Part shown: positions 8,452 to 15,394 of the stretch, piece by piece
Layout of the letters: each line of letters opens with the position of its first letter
Numbering within the stretch: position 1 is the stretch's first letter
Assembly (NCBI GenBank): GCA_023395465.1
Contig: JAEWZE010000238.1
Span: 1-16,444 of the forward strand
Origin: Pseudomonadota bacterium
GTDB lineage: Bacteria; Pseudomonadota; Gammaproteobacteria; Xanthomonadales; Xanthomonadaceae
Length of the DNA: 16,444 nt
Direction: 5' to 3'
Made by a program: the position numbers and the translations under genes
Notes under the pieces: model-generated
What the model was told of the DNA's origin: nothing
The model's input: only the letters and a program-made list of their open reading frames with translations
Database searches by the model: none

Positions 8452-8467
8452 ATGGGACTCTTTGCAT
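8446..8467. promoter_or_regulatory. Second inverted repeat next to the Fur box (possible operator)
   Basis: ATGCAAA (8446-8452) and TTTGCAT (8461-8467) are a perfect 7-bp inverted repeat with an 8-base spacer. Its centre is about 22 bases, two helical turns, from the Fur-box centre, and it overlaps the candidate -35 box. It matches the Fur consensus only poorly (about 10 of 19 at best), so it may be a weak second Fur site or the site of another regulator. Confidence 0.5.
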
Positions 8468-8714
8468 GTTCTCGAGGGCTGCCCACTCCACCTCCTGGAC
8501 GACGCCGGGCGTATTCAGAGTCAGGCTGGCGACCGGCGAGTCGCCGCCACGGCTGACCGTCCTCTGCCCATGGTCGCGACGCCGCCGACGGACGGGCACG
8601 ACAGCCCGTCGCGTCCCGTCCCGGCAGGATGCCTTCCCGTGCGCCGCTGCTACGCCAGTCCGCCATCCGCACGGCGCGACCGTGATCGCCGCGCGCCGCG
8701 CAGGCGGACCGCAT

Positions 8715-9215
8715 TCACGACCGCTTTGCGGCCGTTTTCCCCTGGAACAGCCCGAACAGCACGATGCCGATCGCACCGCCCACCACCGCGCAGTCGGCGA
8801 TGTTGAACGCGGGCCAGTAATAGTCCTTCCAGTACCACTGGATGAAGTCGACCACGTGGCCGTGCACCTGCCGGTCGATGATGTTGCCCAGCGCACCGCC
8901 GATCACCAGCGCGAACGGCAGCGCCGTGCGCCAGTCGGCCCGCGGCGTGCGCGACAGCCAATGCCCGAGCAGGACGCTGATGCCCACGCCCAGCACGGTG
9001 AAGAACCATTTCTGCCAGCCGCCGGCGTCGGCCAGGAAGCTGAAGGCGGCGCCGGTGTTGTAGGTGCGATACCAGTTCCAAAAGCCTTCGATCACGGGGA
9101 TCGGCGTGTACTCGGGCAGGCTGGTGAGCACCCACCACTTGCTCAGCTGGTCCAGGACGATGACGAGCGCCGACAGGGCCAGCCAGGGCAGCGCATTGGG
9201 GCCGGGACGGGCCAT
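8715..9215 (-). CDS. lspA: Lipoprotein signal peptidase LspA (166 aa)
   Basis: LspA is the inner-membrane aspartyl peptidase (signal peptidase II) that cleaves prolipoproteins after lipidation. The protein has four membrane helices (about 9-29, 68-87, 97-113 and 140-158). The conserved blocks are LDQLSKWW (21-28), YNTGAAFSFL (52-61), GNIIDR (110-115), VVDF and FNIAD. The catalytic aspartates are D123 (VVDF) and D141 (NIAD). Length is usual for the family. The ATG at 9215 overlaps the ileS stop by one base (TGATG), so translation is probably coupled. It is the last gene of ribF-ileS-lspA. In E. coli the next genes are fkpB and ispH; here the iron module intervenes. Confidence 0.98.
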   Translation of the reverse strand: MARPGPNALPWLALSALVIVLDQLSKWWVLTSLPEYTPIPVIEGFWNWYRTYNTGAAFSFLADAGGWQKWFFTVLGVGISVLLGHWLSRTPRADWRTALPFALVIGGALGNIIDRQVHGHVVDFIQWYWKDYYWPAFNIADCAVVGGAIGIVLFGLFQGKTAAKRS

Positions 9216-12073
9216 CAGAACCACTTCCTGTCTTCGCCGGGGCCTTCGACGTTGGACACGCAGCGCCCGCACAGCTGCGGGTGCGCGCCATGCGTACCCA
9301 CGTCCTCGCGGTGGTGCCAGCAGCGCACGCACTTGGGCTTGCGCGTGGGCGTGGCGACGATGCGCGACTGCTCGCCCTCGAACGGCAGCACCTTGACGTC
9401 GCCGCTGATCAGGAAGAAACGCAGTTCGTCGACCAGCGGCGCCACCCGGATCTGGTCGGCGGTACCGGCGTGCAGCTCGATCTCCGCTTCCAGCGCGGCG
9501 CCGATTTCGCCGCTTGCGCGCATCGGCTCCAGCACCCGCGCCACGTTCTCGCGCAGGGTGAGCAGCCGCTCGAAATCGTGCGCCGAGAGCGTCGCGTCGG
9601 CCGGCAGCGGCGCCAGCCCCCCGTACCAGATGGCCATCAGCACGTTCGCTTCGCGGGCGCCGGCGGCGGGTGCGGGCAGGTAGGCCCACATCTCCTCGGC
9701 GGTGAAGCTCAGCACCGGTGCGATCCAGCGCACGAACGCCTCGGTGATGTGGTACATCGCGCTCTGCGCGCTGCGCCGGCCGCGCGAATCCTCGCGCATG
9801 GTGTACAGCCGGTCCTTGGTGACGTCGAGGTACAGCGAACCCAGGTCGACGCTGCAGAAGTTCAGCAGCAGCTGCACGATCTCGGCGAAGTCGTAGCGCG
9901 CGTAGGCGGCCACGATCTTCTCCTGCAGCTCCCAGGCGCGATGCACGATCCAGCGGTCGAAGGGCAGCATGTCCTCCAGCGCGCACAGGTGGCGCGCGGG
10001 CTCGAAGCCGTTGAGGTTGCCCAGCAGGAAGCGCGCGGTGTTGCGGATGCGGCGGTAGGCATCGGCATTGCGCTTGAGGATCTCCTGCGACAGCGACATC
10101 TCGTTGCTGTAGTCGGCGCTGGCGATCCACAGGCGCAGGATGTCCGCGCCAAGCGTCTTCATGATGTCCTGCGGCTCGATGCCGTTGCCCAGCGACTTGG
10201 ACATCTTGCGACCGTGCTCGTCCACGGTGAAGCCGTGGGTCAGGCACTGCTTGTAGGGCGCGGCCTTGTCGATGGCCACGCCGGTCAGCAGCGAGGACTG
10301 GAACCAGCCGCGGTGCTGGTCGGACCCTTCCAGGTACAGGTCGGCCGGCTTGCCGAAGCCGCGCTCGAGCAGCACGCCCTCGTGGGTCACGCCCGAATCG
10401 AACCAGACGTCGAGGATGTCGGTGATCTTCTCGTACTGCGCCGCTTCATCGCCCAGCAGTTCGGCGGCGTCGAGCGTGTACCACACGTCCACGCCGCCCT
10501 GCTCGACGCGGTCGGCCACCTGCCGCATCAATTCGGTGCTGCGCGGATGCGGCTCGCCGGTTTCGCGATGCACGAACAGCGCGATCGGCACGCCCCAGGT
10601 GCGCTGGCGCGAGATGGTCCAGTCCGGGCGTCCTTCCACCATGCCGGCGATGCGCGCCTCGCCCCAGCCTGGAAACCAGCCCACGCCCTTGATCGCCTCC
10701 AGCGCATCGGCGCGCAGGTTGGCCTGGTCCATCGAAATGAACCACTGCGGGGTGGCGCGGAACGCGATCGGGGTCTTGTGCCGCCAGCAGTGGGGATAGC
10801 TGTGCTCGAGCTTGCGCAGCGCCAGCAGCGCGCCGCTCGCCTGCAGCACCTCGACGATCGCGTCGTTGGCCTTCCAGATGTGCTGGCCGGCCAGCGCCAC
10901 GCCATGCGCGGGCGGCGTCGACGGCAGGTAGACGCCGCGCCCGTCGACCGGGTTGAGTTCGGCCGCGCCGTACTTCTCGACCAGCCCGTACTGCCTGCTG
11001 ACCGCGTAGTCCTCCTGGCCGTGGCCGGGCGCGGTGTGCACCGCGCCAGTACCGTCCTCGGCCGAGACGTGATCGCCGAGCAGCACCGGGATATCGCGTC
11101 CGTCGTAGAACGGGTGCGCGAACAGCATGCCTTCGAGCTTCTCGCCCAGCGCGCGGCCGAGCACCTTCGCCTCGTCGACGCCGTAGCGCTTGAGCGCGCC
11201 CTCGGCCAATGCATCGGCCAGCACCAGCCAGCGGCGCCGCCCGTCGTGCGCCGGGCCTTCGACCAGGGCGTACTCCAGCGCCGCGCCCATCGAGATCGCC
11301 AGCGAGGCCGGCAGCGTCCACGGCGTGGTGGTCCAGATCGCCACGGCGACCTCGACATCCTCCGGCACCTCGACGCCGAACGCGCGCGCCACCGCCTGCG
11401 GGCTGCGCGCGGCATAGGCCACGTCGACCGCCGGCGAGACCTTGTCGGCGTACTCGATCTCCGCCTCGGCCAGCGCCGAACCGCAGTCGAAGCACCAGTG
11501 CACCGGCTTGACCCCGCGGGTCAGGTGGCCGTTGTCGACGATCTTGGCCAAGGCGCGGATCTCGTTGGCCTCGAAGCGGAAGTCGAGCGTCCTGTAGGGG
11601 TTGTCCCAGTCGCCGATCACGCCCAGGCGCTTGAAGTCGCGACGCTGCAGTTCGATCTGCGATTCGGCGTATTCGCGGCACTTCTGCCGGAACTCGACCG
11701 CATCGAGCTTCACCCCGACCTTGCCGTACTTCTTCTCGATCGCGATCTCGATCGGCAGGCCGTGGCAATCCCAGCCCGGCACGTAGGGCGCGTCGAAGCC
11801 GGCCAGGTACTTCGACTTGACGATGATGTCCTTGAGGATCTTGTTGACCGCGTGGCCCAGGTGGATCTGGCCGTTGGCGTAGGGCGGCCCGTCGTGCAGC
11901 ACGAACAGCGGCCGGCCCGCGGCGTTCTCGCGCAAACGCGCGTACAGGCCTTCGCGCTCCCAGCGCTCGAGCGTGGCCGGCTCGCGCTTGGGCAGGTCGC
12001 CCCGCATCGGGAATTCCGTCGCGGGCAACAGGATGGTGGACTTGTAGCGCTGGCTGTCGTTGTCTTCGGTCAC
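9215..12073 (-). CDS. ileS: Isoleucyl-tRNA synthetase IleS (952 aa)
   Basis: IleS is a class Ia synthetase that charges tRNA-Ile and edits mischarged valine. The HIGH motif is HLGH at 71-74 within PPYANGQIHLGH. The CP1 editing domain shows TTTPWTLPASLAIS. The KMSKS loop is K623-S627. The C-terminal zinc finger has C915/C918 and C935/C938. Length is close to that of the E. coli enzyme (938 aa). The frame is open upstream through ribF. I chose the GTG at 12073 because it overlaps the ribF stop as GTGA, and it places the family-typical LPATEFPMRGDLPKR block at residues 16-30. The zinc-finger form is the bacterial housekeeping type, so mupirocin sensitivity is expected from family knowledge only. 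Confidence 0.97.
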   Translation of the reverse strand: MTEDNDSQRYKSTILLPATEFPMRGDLPKREPATLERWEREGLYARLRENAAGRPLFVLHDGPPYANGQIHLGHAVNKILKDIIVKSKYLAGFDAPYVPGWDCHGLPIEIAIEKKYGKVGVKLDAVEFRQKCREYAESQIELQRRDFKRLGVIGDWDNPYRTLDFRFEANEIRALAKIVDNGHLTRGVKPVHWCFDCGSALAEAEIEYADKVSPAVDVAYAARSPQAVARAFGVEVPEDVEVAVAIWTTTPWTLPASLAISMGAALEYALVEGPAHDGRRRWLVLADALAEGALKRYGVDEAKVLGRALGEKLEGMLFAHPFYDGRDIPVLLGDHVSAEDGTGAVHTAPGHGQEDYAVSRQYGLVEKYGAAELNPVDGRGVYLPSTPPAHGVALAGQHIWKANDAIVEVLQASGALLALRKLEHSYPHCWRHKTPIAFRATPQWFISMDQANLRADALEAIKGVGWFPGWGEARIAGMVEGRPDWTISRQRTWGVPIALFVHRETGEPHPRSTELMRQVADRVEQGGVDVWYTLDAAELLGDEAAQYEKITDILDVWFDSGVTHEGVLLERGFGKPADLYLEGSDQHRGWFQSSLLTGVAIDKAAPYKQCLTHGFTVDEHGRKMSKSLGNGIEPQDIMKTLGADILRLWIASADYSNEMSLSQEILKRNADAYRRIRNTARFLLGNLNGFEPARHLCALEDMLPFDRWIVHRAWELQEKIVAAYARYDFAEIVQLLLNFCSVDLGSLYLDVTKDRLYTMREDSRGRRSAQSAMYHITEAFVRWIAPVLSFTAEEMWAYLPAPAAGAREANVLMAIWYGGLAPLPADATLSAHDFERLLTLRENVARVLEPMRASGEIGAALEAEIELHAGTADQIRVAPLVDELRFFLISGDVKVLPFEGEQSRIVATPTRKPKCVRCWHHREDVGTHGAHPQLCGRCVSNVEGPGEDRKWF

Positions 12074-13038
12074 GCGGTGGCCCGCCCTGGGGTGTGCTGT
12101 TGGAGGATGCGACGGGCCTCGTCGGCATCGCGATGCATCTGCGCGACCAGGGTCGGCAGGTCGGGAAACTTTTCCTCGTCGCGCAGGCGCTCGACGAACT
12201 CGACTTCGATGCGGCGTCCGTACAGGTCGCCCTCGAAATCGAACAGGTGCGCCTCGAGCAGCGGCTCCACGCCGCCGACCGTCGGCCGCGTGCCGAAGCT
12301 CGACACCGACGGCCATCCGCCGCCGGCCGCGCCGGCATCGCCCAGGCCGTGCACGCGCGTGGCGTAGATCCCGCGCAGCGCGGGCACCTTGCCGCCGAAG
12401 CGCAGGTTGGCGGTCGGATAGCCCAGGGTGCGGCCCAGCTGCCGGCCGCGCACCACCCGTCCGGACACCGAATACGGCTTGCCCAGCAGGCGCGCGGCGG
12501 CGTCGAAGTCGCCGGCGACCAGCGCCTGGCGGATGCGGGTGGACGACACGCGTTCGCCGTCCAGGTGCAGCGGCTCGATCTCCCCGGCGACAAACCCGTG
12601 GCGCTCGCCTTCCGCGCGGAGTACGCCGATGTCGCCGGCGCGACGGTGCCCGAAACGGAACTCCGGCCCGACCCAGACCTCGCGCGCGCGCAGGCGCCTG
12701 GCCAGCACGGCTTCGACGAACGCTTGCGGCGGCATCGCCGCCAGCCGGGCGCCGAAGCGCAGCAGGCCGACCCGGTCGATGCCCAGGCCGCACAGGCCTT
12801 CGATCTTCGATCGCGCCAGGCTCAACCGCGGTGGCGGACTGGCGGCGGCGAAGAATTCGCGCGGCAGGGGTTCGAAGCTCAGCGCCACCGATTCGGCGCC
12901 GATGGCCCGCGCGCGGGCCACCGCGTGGCGCACCAGTGCGCGATGGCCGTGATGGAGGCCGTCGAACGCGCCGATGCAGACCACACTGCCGTTGGGGCAC
13001 AGCGGCCCGCCGTCGACGTCGCGAAACAGCCTGCTCAT
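12070..13038 (-). CDS. ribF: Bifunctional riboflavin kinase/FAD synthetase RibF (322 aa)
   Basis: RibF phosphorylates riboflavin to FMN and adenylylates it to FAD. The N-terminal adenylyltransferase domain shows the nucleotidyl-transferase loop GAFDGLHHGH (23-32) and the SSTRIRQAL block (165-173). The C-terminal flavokinase domain shows GRTLGYPTANL (202-212), the FGTRPTV strand (248-254) and a LRDEEKFPDL motif near 285-294. Length is standard. The start ATG at 13038 gives the family N-terminus MSRLFRD. It lacks a clear Shine-Dalgarno; a TATACT hexamer lies 11 bases upstream. Its stop overlaps the ileS start (GTGA). It is the first gene of the ribF-ileS-lspA unit and supplies FAD for flavoproteins generally. 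Confidence 0.97.
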   Translation of the reverse strand: MSRLFRDVDGGPLCPNGSVVCIGAFDGLHHGHRALVRHAVARARAIGAESVALSFEPLPREFFAAASPPPRLSLARSKIEGLCGLGIDRVGLLRFGARLAAMPPQAFVEAVLARRLRAREVWVGPEFRFGHRRAGDIGVLRAEGERHGFVAGEIEPLHLDGERVSSTRIRQALVAGDFDAAARLLGKPYSVSGRVVRGRQLGRTLGYPTANLRFGGKVPALRGIYATRVHGLGDAGAAGGGWPSVSSFGTRPTVGGVEPLLEAHLFDFEGDLYGRRIEVEFVERLRDEEKFPDLPTLVAQMHRDADEARRILQQHTPGRATA

Positions 13039-13049
13039 GGGAACCGCGG

Positions 13050-13055
13050 AGTATA
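13050..13055 (-). promoter_or_regulatory. Possible -10 element before ribF
   Basis: TATACT on the minus strand matches the -10 consensus at 5 of 6 positions. The DNA upstream is GC-rich with no recognisable -35 box at 16-18 bases. It contains a GGGCGC/GCGCCC inverted repeat (13058-13063 / 13069-13074) and the palindrome GCGCATGCGC (13076-13085). If used, the mRNA leader would be only a few bases. Confidence 0.35.
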
Positions 13056-13120
13056 GCGGGCGCCCCATGCGCCCGGCGCATGCGCGGGCGATCGGCGCGG
13101 GTGTTCCGGCACGGTCGCGC

Positions 13121-14788
13121 TCAATGGCGCAGGTCGCGCGGCCGGATCCCCTGCAGCCACAGAGCCGCCGCGTAAACCAGCGCGCCCGTGCCCACCACCA
13201 CCGCCAGCTTCCAGACCCGTTCGCTCCAGTGCCAGGCGGTCCAGTCGTTCCAGGCCAGCAGCAGCGCCAGCACCACCGCGGCCATCGCCAGGCTGGCGAG
13301 CGCCAGCTGGCGCCAGAAGCGGGGCCAGCCCGGTTGCGCGCGGAACACGCGGGCCCGGCGCAGGTACCACCACAGCTGCAGCGCATTGGTCCAGCCCGCC
13401 GCGGCCGTCGCCAGCGCCAGGCAGGCATGCGCGCCCGGCAGCGCCTTGAGCGCGGCGCGCACGTCGCCGCCGCCGGCCGCCCAGGCCTCGCGCCCGGCAC
13501 CGGTCAGCCACAGCAGTGCGGCCAGGAACAGCACGGTCGCCGCGAGGTTGGCACCCACCGCCACCACGCCCGCCTTCACCGGCGTGGTGGTGTCCTGGCG
13601 CGAGTAGAAGGCCGGCGCCAGCACCTTCACCAGCAGGAAGGCCGGCAGCGCGGTGGACAGCGCGAGCACGGTGAGCCGCGCCATCTGCGTGTCGTGCGCG
13701 GTGAAGCGGCCATGCTGGAACAGCGTCGCCACCAGCGCCTCGGCGCACAGCATCAGGCCCAGGCATGCGGGCACGGCGATCATCAGGCACAGCCGGAAGC
13801 CCCAGTCCAGCGCCTTCGAATACCCGTCCGGATCGGCCACCGCGTGGCGACTGGACAGGTGCGGCAGGATCACCGCGCCGATCGCCACGCCGAACATCCC
13901 CAGCGGGAACTCCAGCAGCCGGTCGCCGAGGTACAGCCAGGTCACGCTGCCGCCGATCAGCATCGAGGCCACGACCGTGTTGAGCAGCAGGTTGAGCTGC
14001 GCGACCGACGAGCCGAACAGGGTGGGCACCATCAGCTTCATCACCCGCCGCACGCCTTCGTGCGCGGCGCCCCAGCGCGGCCGCGGCAGCAGCCCCAGCC
14101 GCGCCAGCGACGGCAGGTGGAAAGCCATCTGCAGGAGCCCCGCCACCAGCACGCCCCAGGCCAGGGCCATCACCGGCTCGTCCATCCGCGGCGCCAGGGC
14201 CAGGGCCGCCGTGATCATCGACACGTTGAGCAGGACCGGCGACAGCGCCGGCACCGCGAAGCGCTGGTAGCTGTTGAGCACGCCGCCGGCCAGCGAGGCC
14301 ATCGAGATGAACAGCAGGTAGGGAAAGGTGATGCGCAGCATTTCCGCCGCCAGCCGGCCCTGGTCGCCATCGGCATCGAAGCCGGGCGCGAACACCCGGA
14401 TCACCCAGGGCGCGGCCAGCACCGCCAGCGCGGTCAGCACCAGCAGCACCGCCAGCAGGGTGCCGGAGACCCGGTCCACCAGTTCCTTCACCGCGGCATG
14501 GTCGCGCCGCTCCCGGTATTCGGACAGCACCGGCACGAACGCCATCGAGAACGAGCCCTCCGCCGAGAGCCGGCGCAGGAAGTTGGGGATGCGGAACGCC
14601 ACCAGGAAGGCGTCCATCGCCGGATTGGCGCCGAACACCGCCGCATAGACCTGGTCGCGGACCAGGCCGGTGATGCGCGAGATGAAGGTCATCGCGCTGA
14701 ACACGGCGGTGGAGCGCAGCAGGCCCGCGCGCCGCGCCGCCGCGGCCGGAGCGCCCTCGGGCGGCAGGACGGGGTCCGGCGCACTCAC
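13121..14788 (-). CDS. murJ: Lipid II flippase MurJ (MviN), 555 aa
   Basis: MurJ is a MOP-superfamily inner-membrane transporter that flips lipid II for peptidoglycan synthesis. The N-terminal helix and first loop read FISRITGLVRDQVYAAVFG followed by MDAFLVAFRIPNFLRR and AEGSFSMAFVPVLSEY. These place the essential charged residues R38, R44, D59 and R72 (equivalent to E. coli R18, R24, D39 and R52). About 14 hydrophobic helices follow, to a short RPRDLRH tail. The frame is open to a TTG at 14824. I chose the GTG at 14788 because a G-rich site (GGGGGGCAGGG) precedes it and the extra upstream residues are low-complexity. The start is therefore less certain than the identity. It is divergent from rpsT across 134 bases and 82 bases upstream of ribF. 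Confidence 0.95.
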   Translation of the reverse strand: MSAPDPVLPPEGAPAAAARRAGLLRSTAVFSAMTFISRITGLVRDQVYAAVFGANPAMDAFLVAFRIPNFLRRLSAEGSFSMAFVPVLSEYRERRDHAAVKELVDRVSGTLLAVLLVLTALAVLAAPWVIRVFAPGFDADGDQGRLAAEMLRITFPYLLFISMASLAGGVLNSYQRFAVPALSPVLLNVSMITAALALAPRMDEPVMALAWGVLVAGLLQMAFHLPSLARLGLLPRPRWGAAHEGVRRVMKLMVPTLFGSSVAQLNLLLNTVVASMLIGGSVTWLYLGDRLLEFPLGMFGVAIGAVILPHLSSRHAVADPDGYSKALDWGFRLCLMIAVPACLGLMLCAEALVATLFQHGRFTAHDTQMARLTVLALSTALPAFLLVKVLAPAFYSRQDTTTPVKAGVVAVGANLAATVLFLAALLWLTGAGREAWAAGGGDVRAALKALPGAHACLALATAAAGWTNALQLWWYLRRARVFRAQPGWPRFWRQLALASLAMAAVVLALLLAWNDWTAWHWSERVWKLAVVVGTGALVYAAALWLQGIRPRDLRH

Positions 14789-14815
14789 GCCCTGCCCCCC
14801 GGCCCGCCTGCCCTG

Positions 14816-14844
14816 TTGACCCAAGTGCCTGAAACCCCCATAAT
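14816..14844 (+). promoter_or_regulatory. sigma-70 promoter of rpsT
   Basis: The -35 box TTGACC (14816-14821) and the -10 box CATAAT (14839-14844) are 17 bases apart and match consensus at 5 of 6 positions each. The predicted start near 14851 gives an rpsT leader of about 72 bases. Confidence 0.85.
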
Positions 14845-14867
14845 TTCCGGCTCCGTCTTTCCGAAGC

Positions 14868-14885
14868 CCGGCTGCTGCCGGTTTT
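14868..14885 (+). promoter_or_regulatory. Hairpin plus T4 in the rpsT leader (attenuator-like)
   Basis: CCGGC (14868-14872), loop TGCT and GCCGG (14877-14881) are followed directly by TTTT (14882-14885). It lies inside the predicted leader, 37 bases before the GTG start. The stem is short, so it might be a weak terminator or a structural element for S20 feedback; there is no proof of either. Confidence 0.4.
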
Positions 14886-14922
14886 CGCCGTTCACTTCCA
14901 TACCAGTTTCCAGGATCCCATC

Positions 14923-15192
14923 GTGGCCAACATCAAGTCCGCCAAGAAGCGCGCCAAGCAGACCGTCGTGCGCAACGCGCGCAATACGGCCCAGCGTTCG
15001 CAGCTGCGCACCGCCGTCAAGAAGGTCGTCAAGGCCCTCGACGCCAACGACGCCGCCGGCGCCGAAGCCGCCTTTGCCGTGGCCCAGCCGCTGCTGGACC
15101 GCTTCAGCTCGCGTGGCCTGATCCACAAGAACAAGGCCGCCCGCCACAAGAGCCGCCTGACCGCCCGCATCAAGGCGCTCAAGGCCGCCTGA
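14923..15192 (+). CDS. rpsT: 30S ribosomal protein S20 (89 aa)
   Basis: S20 binds 16S rRNA early in assembly of the small subunit. The protein begins MANIKSAKKRAKQ and is small, very basic and helical, with the conserved RNARNTAQRSQLRT segment and the GLIHKNKAARHKSRL block near residues 65-79. Length is usual. The start codon is GTG at 14923 with AGGA seven bases upstream (14912-14915); an in-frame ATG is absent. Non-ATG starts are known for this gene: E. coli uses TTG, which matters for its autoregulation. It has its own promoter and terminator and lies between the oppositely directed murJ and obgE. Confidence 0.98.
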   Translation: MANIKSAKKRAKQTVVRNARNTAQRSQLRTAVKKVVKALDANDAAGAEAAFAVAQPLLDRFSSRGLIHKNKAARHKSRLTARIKALKAA

Positions 15193-15214
15193 GTCCAGGC
15201 CGGCTTCATCGTGG

Positions 15215-15240
15215 AAAAGCCCGGCTCCGGCCGGGTTTTT
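15215..15240 (+). terminator. Intrinsic terminator of rpsT, probably bidirectional
   Basis: The stem CCCGGC (15220-15225) / GCCGGG (15230-15235) has a 4-base loop, is preceded by AAAA and followed by TTTTT. The A run gives a T run on the other strand, so it may also end obgE transcripts arriving from the right. Confidence 0.88.
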
Positions 15241-15269
15241 CGTTTCAGGCATCTTCGCCGCGCGCGCCG

Positions 15270-15365
15270 CCGGCCCCTGTGTCCCGGTGCGGACCACGCA
15301 GGGGCGTGCGCGGACGCCAGGCGCTCCCGCCTGGTCCGCACCCACCGGCACAGGTCCGGGGCCGG
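15270..15365. repeat. Complex branched inverted-repeat element between rpsT and obgE
   Basis: Nested perfect complements are present. CCGGCCCC (15270-15277) pairs with GGGGCCGG (15358-15365). CTGTG (15277-15281) pairs with CACAG (15349-15353); base 15277 can join either pair. GGTGCGGACCA (15286-15296) pairs with TGGTCCGCACC (15332-15342). The apex holds two small hairpins: GGCGT/ACGCC (15303-15307 / 15314-15318) and AGGCG/CGCCT (15319-15323 / 15328-15332, sharing base 15332 with the long stem). As RNA from either strand this would be a long stem with two terminal branches. It lies outside both genes, 30 bases from the obgE stop. It could be a structured 3' UTR, a small RNA or a REP-like dispersed repeat. 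Confidence 0.65.
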
Positions 15366-15394
15366 TACCGCCGCAAGGCGCTTCCATCGGCGCC

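Larger units (their letters stand above)
8379..8714. other. 336-base spacer between lspA and the receptor gene
   Basis: The receptor-proximal part holds the leader, a candidate promoter, the Fur box and a second inverted repeat, listed separately. The rest (8468-8714) shows no recognisable gene. A perfect 7-bp hairpin GACGGGC (8591-8597) / GCCCGTC (8604-8610) with a 6-base loop lies in the middle without a T run; it could mark the end of the lspA transcript. A 91-codon open frame begins immediately after the lspA stop (8714 down to 8439, minus) but looks non-coding (see findings). Confidence 0.6.

Noticed and set aside
8591..8610. 7-bp hairpin in the lspA-receptor spacer as an intrinsic terminator
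   Set aside because: The stem is perfect but no T run follows on either strand; kept only as a note in the spacer entry.
8466..8806. Plus-strand ATG just beyond the Fur box, as a divergent Fur-controlled gene
   Set aside because: The frame has no ribosome site, is low-complexity and runs into the antisense of lspA.
9281..12367. Open frame of about 1028 codons on the plus strand
   Set aside because: Antisense shadow of ileS and the ribF end; no recognisable motif.
12074..13081. Extension of IleS by 336 residues upstream of its GTG
   Set aside because: It is simply ribF read in another frame. RibF motifs are intact in the correct frame and the GTGA junction fixes the ileS start.
12974..15121. 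Open frame of about 715 codons on the plus strand, rich in Gln, His and Arg
   Set aside because: Antisense to murJ and out of frame across rpsT. The composition mirrors Leu/Val-rich membrane codons read backward.
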